DNA of 64,000 bases from Ziziphus jujuba (Eukaryota; Streptophyta; Magnoliopsida; Rosales; Rhamnaceae), in contig NC_083385.1 of the NCBI RefSeq assembly GCF_031755915.1, positions 13,785,001 to 13,849,000 of the forward strand, in the 5' to 3' direction. The notes below the pieces were generated by a model, which saw nothing but the letters and a program-made list of their open reading frames with translations, searched no databases and was not told the DNA's origin. Positions 13,717-26,234 of this stretch are shown piece after piece. Position 1 is the first letter of the stretch. Each line of letters starts with the position of its first letter. The position numbers and the translations under genes were made by a program.

Positions 13717-16700
13717 TTTGGCAAAGATAAGTTCTCCTTTTCTGTTTACCTTCTGAGATTCTAATTTCAACTTCTACCAATTTCAAACTAAAATTCTCAG
13801 AAAAATACACAGAAACCGCCAAAAGTTTTGAAGAGCTGGATAGTTCAACAAAAACTCAGGTTTTTGAAGCAAGAATAGATCAATAAAAACTCAGGTTTTT
13901 TTTCTTAGTATGACCGAATCTTTTCCACAAACCAAGGAGAGAGAGCAAATGAGGTTTTAACCAATTTTAAAAACTTTTAACGGAAACGAGAAGAGACCAA
14001 GAGAAGAGGATGCTTCCCGGATTGCAAACACAACCCAAGGACTCCGGGCGAAGAGGGTCAGTTAAGGAGACACTGCCAGCAAACATATATAAATCTCAAA
14101 GCCTGAGATACCCCCACTTGCCCAAAACTGACACCACCGCCCTTTGCCTTATTTGTTTATCCTTCTTATGCTTGATATCTGCCTTCTTCGTTCTTTGTTT
14201 TGGTTTTCCAATGGATCACAAACCACCACGAACCTTTCCTGGCCCACAACGTTTTCACAAACCCAAAAACCACAATTCTCCTTCCTTTAAAGCAAATCTT
14301 CTATCTTTGTACTCTGCTTGCTGTCTCAGTCCAAGCCAGAACACCTGCACAGAAAAAAACATCATTTCTCGGTATCAGCTGAATTAACCACCAATATAGC
14401 AGACAAAAAGCATCAATTTCTATTTTCTTGCGCTTTACAAGGAAGATTATACAAGTGAGCATCAATACCAAGTACCACCAAGTTTTGTTTCAAATGACAA
14501 GTGGAACTAAAAGGTTATTAGAATCCAATCCAGAATACTTGAGAAAGAAAAATAAACCCAAGAATATTCCCATGTTCTCTCTGCCAAATAAAGCTTTGAA
14601 ATTCCGATTTAAAGAACTCATATTGAGCTTGAAAACAGAATACAAAAACACCTCCTCAGCTCATATTTTACAAGTATCAACCAAATATACACGATAGCAA
14701 CGTGAGTCCGATTGAAAGAGCAAATATAGATTAAACCAAACAGAAAGAAGAAAGAAGGAAAATCCACCTCAAAAGAAGCAAAATAAAAGCAAGACCAGGT
14801 CCAAATAAGAGAGAAAAAAATAAAACAAAATCATAATCTAAGTTGAAGATAGAGAGAAGAGACTATAAAAAGAGTAAAGAAGAATATCCATTTGAATACA
14901 ATCTAAAACAGGTCTCCAGAACCCACCTTTAAAAAAAAAAAAAAAAAAAAAATGAAAGTGGCAATGCAACTCCTTCTCCGACGTCTATCAGCCTGTCAAG
15001 TACCAAGAATCAAAATATGGGTTGGGTACAAAAAACAAACATGTTCACTGCATGAGCACTAAATACGCAGAGAACCCCACAAACCCACAGAAAACCACCA
15101 AACAAAACCCAAAAAAGACCATGCACCCATCAAAAAGATGAGCTGTTCCTCATCTTTGACAGCCACCACAGCTACACACAAAAACACAAAAGGCCAAGCT
15201 CAGACTGTTCCCACTCTCTCTCCCCTTCCTTCCTTTGAATCAGCACCACCGCCCCCACCACCCACACCTTTTCTTTTTTTCGGTTTCTCTCACTTACCCA
15301 AATCCAAAAATACTCTAAAAATGAAAACCACAAACTACAAACTTTACTTTGCCCAAATCTTTATTAAAAATAAAAACTTGATGATTTTTCGCTTCTTTTT
15401 GACTCTTTTTTTTTTTTTCCCTTTCTTTATCAATATATATATATATGTATGTATATATTTAGCTAAGCTAGCTGTATGAAGAAAGTAAAAGCGGCTTGGT
15501 TTCAGAAAAGAGGCATGAGGACCCCCTTTCTTCCTACAACACACCCACTGAACTTTCTTTCCCGCTCTCTGTGCAATGTAATGCACGCCAATCTGACAGA
15601 CCCAACTTTGTTGCTCCCTTTATCAAATACACAGAGAGTTGTTAAAGCTTCTGGTTAAACCCTGTGTGTGTGTGTGTGTGAAAGAGAGAGAGAAAACCAC
15701 TGTGAAATAAAATCAAACACCACCTGTGTACCAGAAAACGACCCGTCCATCCCTCTCTCGTACTTTGATAATCATGCCGTCCATTCTTTGTTTATTTCCA
15801 TTTATTTTATTTTTTTAAAATATTATTAATTAATTAATTTATTTATTTATACAGGAATTATTTTAATTTATAGAGAAGAAAAGTTTCCAATGTATTCGTG
15901 CCTTTGAAATATGGGCCTGGGAATTGGATATACTTTGTATGTGTATCACATGGCTCATGATGCTACACATCTTCTTGCCTTTGAAAAAAATTAAAATTTA
16001 AAATTTAATTTTTATTGTTACTAATTAATTATTCTTAATTTTAGAGGGTTGAGTAGAGACTCGTCTACTTTGTTACTTTATTATTATTATTATTATTTTG
16101 GATTTCTATTTAATGACTTTTCTATATTGCACTTTTTTTGGGGAAAAAATTAAATGTTATCTTGCACTTACTATGTAGAAAATAAATGAGTAAATATATT
16201 AAACTGTTTTATTATTTAAATTCGTAATGGATTAGTTAGTATGATAAAATATTATTGGATAATTCGTTTATCCCCAACCGAAATGAGAACTTTTTAATAT
16301 AATATAGTTCTCAAATAATTAAATTATTTCTTAAAAAATTTAGAACTCGGATTGGAAACAATATTTAATATCTATATATACACATATGAGAGAATAAATA
16401 GACCTATAGACGACGATTAAAAATAATAATTACAAAAAAGTTAGAACAAATTCATTTATCATAATAAATTGTTTTTTGATAAACTTTTTTTTATAAAATT
16501 ATCATAATCAATTATTAATACGCATTGGATGCTCTCATCAAATAAATTGTTTAATTTTTTGATGAGTAAATCAATTGTTTAATTACTAAATATTATTTTA
16601 TCAGTGGATAAGAAAAAACAGAGTAGTTTAATTTATTAAATTCTTTTTTCAACAATTAACTTAAATTAATGGTATGTAGGGTGTGAAATTTTGTATGATT

Positions 16701-17236
16701 ATCGTATTTGTTTATTGACTGGCCCAATAAAAAATCATGAACATCTCTTCCCTTCATCCTTCTCCTAGTGGACAAATTGTGACCACACCCTACCTATATT
16801 ATCCTCTTTTTATTCCCCTCCACCTCACATGCAATGCTCCAATCCCTTTCTCTTCCCCAATGTCACTAAAAAAAAAAAATTAATCAAAATTTTTATTATT
16901 ATTTAATTATATTAATCTCACTTGGGTTTTTATCATATTCCTTTGAAAACACATCCCCATGATAATGCCAGCATTTTATTAATATTACTTTGCATCAACA
17001 ATCTAGTTAATTGCAAATATGTTATATCAAATCAAATTACAAACATCATCAACGATCTATACATATTTTTATATGGCGTGCAAGATGGGATTATTGGATT
17101 CCTAAAAGAAAATTTAGAGATTCTCAATTAAGACTGACAAATTGGAGTCATAATCTTTAGAAAAACCTTTTCATGAGAATGGATCCGCAGAATTGAGACT
17201 AATTAAAGAAATTAGGATATTTGTATATATGCATAT

Positions 17237-17238
<2 letters not shown>
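13717..17238 (-). other. Leader and promoter region of the NPY-like gene
   Basis: On the minus strand the sequence upstream of the NPY-like start is purine/pyrimidine-biased and may hold a leader intron; a possible acceptor (AATCTCAG) lies near 13754, but the donor was not identified. Around 15660-15690 there are (TG)n and (GA)n microsatellites. Beyond about 15780 the DNA becomes very AT-rich. No other gene was recognised. Confidence 0.4.

Positions 17239-17270
<32 letters not shown>
17239..17270. repeat. (AT)n microsatellite
   Basis: About 16 uninterrupted AT units in intergenic DNA. Similar tracts occur near 17637, 18680, 29875, 36257, 44876, 45608, 53274 and 60463. Confidence 0.9.
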
Positions 17271-17275
<5 letters not shown>

Positions 17276-18334
17276 TGATTTGATTGTGGTAATATTTACG
17301 TGTCATGGTCATCGAAAAATGGCTTTTTTAGGTCCTACCCACATTTCTAAACTTATACACCTTTAGAATCTCCATAGAATACCACACAAAAGCTTTTGTG
17401 GGAATGTGGTCTCTAGAAGATAGAGGGAAACATAGTGGATGTCAATTCTATTAATTATATTAACTTTGACCCATACCATGTGGGCTTGCTAGTATTGAAG
17501 GGTCTTTGCCCAACATTATTTAATCTTCTGTTTCATGAATTAGTTCTTTACAGCACACTGGAAAACTCCGTTAGTTCAAATAGGGCCACTTTCTAATTTT
17601 TCTTTTGGGTAAAATGCTCATTTTGTTTAACCAGTAATATATATATATATATATGCTACAGTATAGACGTTTTGTATATGGATCAGTATCCAAACGATGT
17701 TTTTTGAAAAAAAAAAATTTAATTTTTAATGTTGGTCCGCATGCTGACCTGTTCGCACTTGTAATCTTATCCTATATAAACATACTTATCATCCCATTTA
17801 TGATAAACACAAAGATGGTTTTCATTTTTATTTAGAAAAATTATCCAAAAACAGTTTTTGAATTACAAAATTCTATTCATATTAATTAGGCTAGATTCGA
17901 TCTATCCAGACCATTTGTCTCTTAAACCGCTTATCTGATAAAAGAAAATCCAAATTGTTGGATCCAATAGCATAATTTGTATATTATATCAAAAACAATT
18001 TCATTATTTTTTCGAAAACAGTTTAACGATAAAACTACAAAACTACTACTTCCTTGATGAGATAATTTTGTTGAGATTCACGTACCGTTAATTACTGGAA
18101 AAAAAAAAAAAAAAAACTGTTTCTGCAACTTTGCAATCCATGTAACAACAAATAAAGTTTAAATTTTAGGTAGTAGGAATAGATGATATCATTTACAACT
18201 CACAAGAGAACTAATTTAGTGTAAACAACTGAAGAAAAGAACAGGCTTTATGTTAGTATACAGGTGAAGTAATTATGGCAGGGCACATGGCCACAGATTC
18301 TCGTTTTCTACTGTTATTAATTGCTTTGGGAACT

Positions 18335-18344
<10 letters not shown>

Positions 18345-18373
<29 letters not shown>

Positions 18374-18391
18374 TGTGTGTGTTGTGTGTGT
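18345..18391. repeat. (TG)n microsatellite, interrupted
   Basis: About 14 TG units followed by two TTG interruptions, joined to a TA tract on the left. Ordinary simple repeat. Confidence 0.9.
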
Positions 18392-18666
18392 AATTATATA
18401 TGTGCATGCTTAAATACTACTCGAGCCAGGACCATATGAACAAATTATGATAGTCAATCTTTCATAAATGAGTAGCTTAACTGGAAAATCTTTCTGACAA
18501 TCTTTTTATACAATTAACAAACACCATATTCTTTGTGTTCTAAAAAAGTCTCTAGGAAGGATTTTATTATTAATATTAATATTATTTTATTTTATTTTAT
18601 TTTTTATCAATGGGGGTTCACTGAATGTTCCCCTGCTGTAGGTCCTGCACTTTACAATATAAATTA

Positions 18667-18697
<31 letters not shown>

Positions 18698-18750
18698 ATA
18701 CAAGGTTCAAAGTTTATGCCTTAAGGTAAAAGCTCAGATTGCGATTCTTG

Positions 18751-19590
18751 TTGAAGCACATGATTGAGGAACAGGTCTATTTCAGTATGTAGCTAACTAA
18801 CTTGAAGATGGTAACATCTAGCTAATAACATCCATTAGCAATATTATAATATATAAGTACCTTTAAAAGTAAACCACATGTCTAGCCAACTCGAACGTAA
18901 GGCTTTAACATATTGAGAAAATATGGTAAATCTGTAGACTAAGAATAACGTATATTCATCAAATAATCAAGGGTTTTAATTGTTTTCGACAAGGAAAATA
19001 TATATGCAAAATGCTATATATGAGGGATTTTATAATGAACCTCATATGCATATACAAAAAACGATATCCAAAAGTCAGTTTGTTAGGCAGTTAATTATGG
19101 CGCTTTATATCCAAAAGTCAGTTTGTTAGGCAGTTAATTATGGCGCTTAGGATGAATTTTTGTGCCATGAATAGGAGAATTAATAATAATAATAATAAAA
19201 GAGCATAAAATGACACTGCATCAAGGATGAAACATGCATGTTAGTTCCCATTAAAATTAGGTTTCTTAATGTGGAGCTTATTAGACAAAAATTTTAGTTT
19301 AATTATTTAGCTAAAAAAAATAGTATCAGAAAAGGATGCATAATATTAGCATAAAAAATGATACGACAAATTTACACATTATTAAAATTTGACTATTTTT
19401 ATATGAAAATAAACATGTAAAATAAGCTTTTAATTATTTTTTCCCTGTTGTAAAATTCAAAATACAATCATAGTCATTTATTTGATTTCTATAATATAAG
19501 AACAAAAAAGTTTATTTTCTTCCTTGTAATATTATATTAATCATCGTTGCTAAGCTAATAAATTAATTAAAAGATGAATTTGATGAGGAA
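18751..19590. repeat. Left copy of a direct repeat flanking the small coiled-coil gene
   Basis: This segment is clearly related, in the same orientation, to about 23840-24920. It starts with TTGAAGCACATGATT in both places. Collinear landmarks include GAAGATGG...CATCTAGCTAAT, AGCATAAAATGA, GGAGCTTATTAGA, TTTACACATTATT, ATGAAAATAAACAT and CAATCATAGTCATTTAT. The copies are diverged by substitutions and indels, so the event is not recent. With the second duplicated block (around 22460-23839 versus 28950-29615), it suggests tandem duplication of a unit of about 5 kb. Confidence 0.8.
19064..19148. repeat. Perfect 43-bp tandem duplication
   Basis: The sequence beginning ATATCCAAAAGTCAG and ending TATGGCGCTT occurs twice head to tail (19064-19106 and 19107-19148) with no mismatch over about 42 bases. 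It is absent from the related copy near 24 kb, so it arose after the larger duplication. Confidence 0.95.
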
Positions 19591-19599
19591 TTTACACCT

Positions 19600-20236
19600 T
19601 TTTTTTTTTTTTTCAGATATCTGAAAAAATGAATCTATTGAACCGTACTGTTTCAAAATTTTAATCATTATACATGAATTATATAAATCTATATGTAATA
19701 TTATAGACCTTAGGACCCAAGAAAATGCTTTATGATATTTATAAAAGGGAGTTCCTCAAGGCTTGTTTAATGGACAAGATGGGTTACATGCATCTAACCT
19801 AATCATGCTTTAAAGACACACACTTTATGCCATTGAAACTGCACGGTCCAAAATTAAGCCTCAAAGATAGGCTTTGGCTTTTTAGCTCTTTTTATTTATT
19901 TTCAATTAGCTCGCTTTTTCCCCAAGTGCCAAAGTACCCACCATAATGATTGATTCTTTTGGTCTCGTTTTTCTAACAAAGTACAGTTTAACCATAATTT
20001 TCTTTCTTAAGTTCCTAGCTAGTCGCATCCACACTAATTCCATTTTTATATGGCCTCTTTATTCATCACATTTAATATTTCCATAAGCTTTTATATATAC
20101 TATTCTATATTATCTTTAAAAAGCGAGAAAAAAATTTCTAACTCTCCAATTATATAACGAGTCAATTACTTTCTGCTCCTTCCTCACTTTGGATTTGGAG
20201 ACCAAGGAGGAGGGATTAGTGGTTTATTATTGCTAT

Positions 20237-20275
<39 letters not shown>

Positions 20276-21336
20276 TTTGTTGTTTTATTGAAATATATGT
20301 GGATGCTATAGCAATATGCATTCAACAAATTCTCTAATAAGAAAATTTATATATGCTAATAAATTACATATTGAAGCACAAAATAAAAAGACATCTATAT
20401 ATATATTTTTTTGAAATAAAAGAACCTATATTTGTACATGCTAATAAAAAAAAATATATACAATAAGCATGAACCTGTACCTTATAAACATTATTACAAA
20501 ACAAATAAATTAAAATAAAATATAAAAGAAGAACGCACAAAAACACGCACACACCACACCCATGTCCAACTTGTTTAACACTCGATCGTTCCGCTTTTTA
20601 GTGTTGCTCGTGGATTGGATTGAAAGTGACAGTTGTGAAAGCCCATAATAATATGGGACACTTGGTTTCTCTCTCCGTTAGACGTTGGACCTAGCAGGTT
20701 GGTTGGTTTTCAACCCATTACATACAAATTCTACTTTTCAGAGAGCCCAAAACTTACTTGTGTTTTTGTTAATGTTCAAAAATAAATATAAATTATTAAT
20801 AAATAAAAATTTAAACGACCATCGTTATAAGACAATTGGTATTTAGAAAGTCATGAAACCTCTTTTTTTTTTTTTTTTGGTCAAATAAATTTTAATACTT
20901 TATTTTCATGGAAAGTACTGCTAATTTTTATTATAAATTTTAATATTTTGTTTTTTTTCTTATATGCAGTTATACGAACTCATTACAATTTACAACACCG
21001 GTGCGTGAAGGTATTTGAGAGTCTAAAACTTTTGTACACTCGTTGTAATATTCATTGTTTCTTTTTTCTTGAAGGATTCAATTTGCGAGAGTTCCAGCAA
21101 AAGCTTATTTTTAAAAAAATAGAGGATGATCGTTCAAGAAAACTCAAATTTACTTCCAATTCTTTTTATGTTCTATTTTTATTTTGTTTAAGAAAGAACC
21201 TTACAACCATTTTTTTGTTTTTTTTCTACATAATAAAATTTTTCGATAGAATAAGTATTTATTTATTATTATTTTTTTTGGGTGAAAATTTGATAAAATA
21301 CAATTGAATCCTTAACTTTAGGAAACCTAGAAAATT
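19600..21336. other. AT-rich spacer before the small coiled-coil gene
   Basis: No gene recognised. It contains a (TA)n microsatellite at 20239-20272 and poly-T tracts. The frames around 20948-21307 are T-rich low-complexity translations without family similarity. Confidence 0.5.
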
Positions 21337-21344
21337 TTGCTTCC

Positions 21345-21352
21345 GCGGGAAT
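21345..21352 (-). promoter_or_regulatory. E2F-like motif at the 5' end of the small coiled-coil gene
   Basis: GCGGGAAT, which reads ATTCCCGC on the minus strand, matches the E2F consensus WTTSSCSS. It sits inside the near-palindrome TTCCGCGGGAA, about 385 bases upstream of the start codon and just before or within the presumed leader exon. Confidence 0.35.
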
Positions 21353-21729
21353 GCCAAGCATATATCTTCAAAATTCCATCTGGTACCCTCTACAAGCCTA
21401 ATTATTCCCATTGTCTCCCCGAAAAACTAACCGTTTTCACTTCTCACAGAGAGAGCCGCAAAGGGCCGTCCTTCAACCGCCATAACCAGCGAAGCCAAGA
21501 CCTTCCGCCATTGCTGTAAGTAGAAAATCTCGTGTGTTTAAAATTTTTTTGTTTTGTTTTGTCTTGTTTTTCTGCTTTAATTAGCATCCACACTGATTGT
21601 AGAAAGCTGCAAAAATCCGTAGGTTTTCTAGGGTTTTATTCATAAATCTTGTTTAAATTTTATTGGTAATAATTTGTTCATCCCTTTTTTTGTAGCTTCA
21701 TTGTCTCCAAGCTCGCATCGCCATCAAAA

Positions 21730-22917
21730 ATGGACCCCAGCCACGCGGGAGATATGTTGAAGTATTTTTATTTTTTATTTTTGGAAAAATAAATTTTATT
21801 TATGTTTTGAATCGGTTTTTTATTTTTTATTTTTAGATAAAAGATTATTTATTTGTGCAGGCATTTGGAGAAGCAGAATGGACTCCTAATGGAAGCCTAT
21901 AGATCGATGTCTCATGAACTGCATAAACTTCAGGTGGTTCTTTAAAAGCCCTCTCTGATTTTATATCTAACTGTGTATTGAAATTTCAAAATTTCTGTTA
22001 TATATCTTAATTTCATTGCCATCTATCTGAATGGTTGCTATTACCAAGTTGGTTAAGCTAAAAAATTTGAAAGTTCAATGTGATCAGACGAGCCTATCTT
22101 AAATGTTAAAGAGGCTTTTGAGCAATAGGTTCTGTTGATTGTATGTATGGGTTACTGCAACATCTTAATTATGGAATAACACTCAACTTTTAAAAGTCTG
22201 TCTCCCCTTTTGCTTCTTCAAGGTTAGATAAATGGTGTTGTGTAGTTAGTTGTTTAGTTGTATGATATTTCTGTATTATTTGGATGTGTGATGTTGAAAT
22301 TCTAGTGCAACTCGTACTTTATATGATATTCTGTAGTTCAGGTATTAATTTGGGAACCAATTGTGCTTTCATCTAAGAATGCTTAACTTGCTTTGAATCC
22401 TGATAAGAAAGGGGATTCAGCAGTTGTGTTCTTTAGACTTTCTCATACTCATCCAAGAACTTTTGAGTGTAAAGATGTGTACTTTCAACGAAAAGAATTT
22501 AAGTGGAAATATGTGTGAATTCATGAAGGAAATTTTTATCTTGACACACTAAAAGAACTTTTTCTTGCAAACGATTTGTTTGAAGGGTGGGTATTTCTAT
22601 TAATATTTGTTCTGGTTGTTTGTTGAGAGGGGATCCTAACTAGAACTTGTGTACAATTTGCAGGTAGAGGAAGAAATGCTAATGCGCAAGTTCTATGAAA
22701 TAATGTCTGCTCATGGTAAAATTAAAAAGGTATGTTTTCTTTCCAAGTCTATCTTAAACTGGACTGCCCTTGGTAGTTGTGCTATTCTGGTCATGATGTA
22801 TACAATTCTATTGAGGATTATTAAATTATAACCCATTTGTAACCTTGTTTCTCCTTAGCAATTTTTCGCTTTGTTGTTTCCTAACATAATAAATTTGAGT
22901 AACATCGGTAGGCATTG

Positions 22918-22960
<43 letters not shown>

Positions 22961-23646
22961 CTTGATAAATTAAGTAACGATTTTAGACAGTGCCTCTGTG
23001 CCACTGCAAATTGACTATTGCTATTGTCAACCTGTGAGTGAACAAGTTGGAGTAATTGAGTAGCTTGACTTAACGGTATTATTATTCATTAGTTACAACA
23101 TACAACTTCTGAACTTTGTTGGTTTTTTATTTCATAATTAAACTGGAGAGTACTAGCATAACCCGGAGTGTAATTTTTAAACTTCTCAACATTTCTATGT
23201 GCTAAGATTGAAACTGTCAATGAAGTTTAACGGCTATATATGGTGACAGACATTGAATGCAGTGAATTTGGGTAGAAATGTAATAATGCAAACTGGCAAA
23301 GACGACCTGATAAAATTGTTCTTGGATGTTAAGATGGTAGAGGTGAGGTCAGCCCAAAATGCTTGATGATTACATTAACGAGAATTAGCAACCTTTAATG
23401 AACTTTTACATCTAAGCGGAGATAAGTCAATGGTTTGTTAAATTTGCATGTAAGGGATAAGTTGCTTTTGCACATAGCATACCCTAATTGTTACTTTTAA
23501 AGTTTGTTTGCTTTTACTTTTCTTGGTTCCATTTTTCCCACTATTTTACACTTTTGTAGACAGAAGATCGTGGTAATATTTCAGATTATGGCAAAGTTGG
23601 AGACTCTACTGCTTTAGTTACCACAACAAGCAATGAAGAACAGTGA
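21730..23646 (+). CDS. Small conserved-looking coiled-coil protein, function unknown
   Basis: Four coding exons, 21730-21761, 21861-21933, 22664-22729 and 23560-23646, splice in phase to 85 residues. A leader intron (about 21516-21695) is also well formed, with GTAAGT donor and a T-rich TAG acceptor. The product starts MDPSHAGDMLKHLEKQN, continues as a highly charged helix with heptad spacing (about residues 10-57, including SMSHELHKLQ and VEEEMLMRKFYEIM), and ends in a polar tail TTTSNEEQ. There is no signal peptide or membrane segment. I do not recognise the family. Consistent phases across four junctions and a helix continuing across exon borders argue that it is a real gene. Its third exon has a degraded second copy at 29149-29215. 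An E2F-like motif upstream hints at cell-cycle expression, but this is inference. Confidence 0.75.
22919..22957. repeat. (CT)n microsatellite in an intron of the small gene
   Basis: About 19 CT units in the third coding intron. Ordinary simple repeat. Confidence 0.95.
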
Positions 23647-23694
23647 TGGCGCTGGGGATTTTTTATTTTAAATTAAAATTTTTTTTTTTTGGAA

Positions 23695-23838
23695 ATTCAT
23701 TTATATTAATTTTGAGATTTGAATGGACATTATTTTTTACGAAGATCTTAATTAAATCCATGTCATCATAGGATGGATGATAATGTTCATTTATATTAAT
23801 TTTGAAATTTGTATGTACATTATTTTTACGAAGATCTA
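23695..23838. repeat. Two direct copies of a ~55-bp tail repeat
   Basis: TTCATTTATATTAATTTTGA begins both copies, which run on through a GTACATTATTTTTACGAAGATCT-like core (about 23695-23748 and 23785-23838). Two further diverged copies lie in the second unit near 29430-29492 and 29493-29572, the latter expanded by an (ATT)n tract. Confidence 0.75.
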
Positions 23839-23839
23839 T

Positions 23840-24920
23840 TTGAAGCACATGATTAAGGAACAGGTTTATTTATGTATTATATGCACATAATTAGAAGATG
23901 GTACATCTAGCTAATTACATCTATTGAATATATAAAGTAACTTAAAACATTATGTCTAGCTAACTTGGACTTTTTGCCTAGGAGGCAAAGATTTCTCTCT
24001 GTCGAAAGGATGATTCATTTGGATCAACATGAGAGTCCAAATACATTGCATTACCAGAATTTATGTTATATATTTGCAAGAGGTTGACTCCCTTGTTTCT
24101 CTCATGTTACAATTCTCTTTCCGCTAAACCCCCTTTCTCCTCTGTCCATAGAGACAAAATATAGGACTAGTGCCAACAGAGCCCCCTTTCTCCTCGGTCC
24201 ACAGAGACAAAATGAAGGACTAGTGCCAACAGTTCCCCTCCTTTTTCTGCTACGATTGGAAATCCTGTATTTTACATATCCATACGTCCATATGATGGGG
24301 TCCTTAGGTTTCTAAAGTAGTGTAAAATGATTGAGTCCTTAGGTTTCTAAAATAGTGTAAAAGGAAGTGTTTCGAATTATTGCTATTTAACTTGGACCTG
24401 TCCTAAAAATTTCGAGGTATTTCGAAATGTTTTTCGACACGGACAAAGTCAAGGAAGGCTTTAACATGTTAAGAAATATGAATAGAAGAATTAACAAAGC
24501 ATAAAATGATTCTGATCAAGGATGAAATATGTTAGTTCCTAAATAATATTAGGTTCTTAACTTGGAGCTTATTAGAAAAAATTTCTAGTTTAACTACTTA
24601 GCTAAAAGAAATAGTATAGGAAAAGAATGTGCAAAATATTTAATTAACATATAGTATGATATGTCGAATTTACACATTATTGAATTTTAATTTTTTTAAT
24701 ATGAAAATAAACATATAAAGTGGACTTATACTTTTTTTGTCCCCTATAGTAAAATCCAAAATCCAATCATAGTCATTTATATGATTTCCATTATATAAGA
24801 TCGAAAAAGCTTGTTTTCTTCAATTTTTGTAATATATTAATGATGGTTATGTACCCAAAAAAAAAAAAAAAAAATCATGGCTGCTAAGTAATTAATTATG
24901 AAACGAATTTTCACTTTATC
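23840..24920. repeat. Right copy of the direct repeat (compare 18751-19590)
   Basis: Collinear with the left copy but interrupted by about 450 bases (roughly 23985-24440) that have no match there. The inserted part has its own short tandem repeats. After it, the match resumes at AAGGCTTTAACATGTTAAG and continues to about TGCTAAGTAATTAATTA near 24890. Confidence 0.75.
24129..24233. repeat. ~53-bp tandem duplication
   Basis: A unit running from CCCCCTTTCTCC to GACTAGTGCCAACAG occurs twice with a few substitutions (24129-24181, 24182-24233). Just downstream, TCCTTAGGTTTCTAAA...TAGTGTAAAA is also doubled (about 24300-24362). Confidence 0.9.
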
Positions 24921-25790
24921 TTCCAAAATTTGACATATATGAAGTCAAATCTGCATAAATCTTTTCAATGCCCTTATTTATATATCAATATATATAAAAT
25001 ACTATGTTAGAAATACAAAATACAAAATTATTTGTCAATTTAGTTACACAATAATTAGAATTTATTTTTCTTTTTAGAGAGAAAAACTTAACTTAGTAGC
25101 TTTTTTTTTTTTTTTTTTTTTAGGTCAAGACTTGATAAGTACTCCAAAGTCAAATTAACTTGCGGATAAATATAGAATTGATTCATAGAAGCTAAAATAT
25201 TCATATATAGCATGTATTTAATAAATGTATATATAAATTCATAGCATTTAATTCATTTATTTTTAAAATATTTCTTCCAGTAAAACTATCAATAATATTA
25301 GTTTGGCCTCAAATATTCACATTTTTTGGGCTTATAGGAGTAAAATAATATAATCATAATTAACAGCACCCTAATTCAGTGCCTAGTTGCTTAATTTTCT
25401 ACCAACTGAAGCTAGGGACACAGAAAATTAAATAATTCTATTTGTTTTATGTTACAGAAAAAGAAGAATTGTGCTATTAAGTTAAGTTTATATCATGTAT
25501 AAATTCTCAAAATAGAAGTTGCAAAATCTTATCCTTTTCTCTGCAAAAATATAAGTTGCAAACTTAAAATAGGAAAAACCAACCTAAATCTATATAAAAT
25601 TTTTTGTCCTTAAAGTTAATCTTCTTATTTCTTATCGTTTTGTAAGTTTTGTTAATATAGCTTTTTATGATAACGTTACAGCTAAATTTTATTTTTTACT
25701 AAAAGAGGCAGACCTTCTTCCATACATATATAAGTTTTGGAAGAGAAAAGCAAATATTCACGAATTGTAATTTTACCTTAATTGAATAAA

Positions 25791-25792
25791 TA

Positions 25793-25825
<33 letters not shown>
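25791..25825. repeat. (TTA)n microsatellite
   Basis: About 11 ATT/TTA units within unit 2, upstream of the broken gene start. Confidence 0.9.
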
Positions 25826-25826
<1 letters not shown>

Positions 25827-26234
25827 ATTTTGGAGGAGGGTACCATATCAAAATTTAAACCTCAGATCTGAAAGGTATTCATAATGGTTTAATAGTTTTA
25901 CCACACATCTAAGCCAAAAGAGAGATTATTTTTGTTATTGTTATTATTATCAACGGTCACTAAATTCAAATTTGGGGAAACCAAACACACAGAGCGTTGG
26001 GTGAAAGAAGCGCCAGAACACTCTTTTTACGATTTGTACCCCAAAAAAAAAAAAAAAAAAAAAAAAAAAGAAGAAGTTCTTGCGCGCAAAGAAACCTTTT
26101 CCTCTCGCATCATTTTTCATCGTCTCCGTATTGCAACAAATGCTCTCAGGAAACAGTAAATTCAAATTCCTAAGTCACTGGTTTTTGACTCCTAGAAAGT
26201 TCACAGCCCGGGTCAAGAACTGAAAGATTCTGCG

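Noticed and set aside
18751..24920. Flanking direct repeats as long terminal repeats of a retrotransposon enclosing the small gene
   Set aside because: The repeats lack TG...CA ends, primer-binding or polypurine sites, and the enclosed sequence is a spliced gene without gag/pol. The second repeated block at 29 kb fits tandem duplication better.
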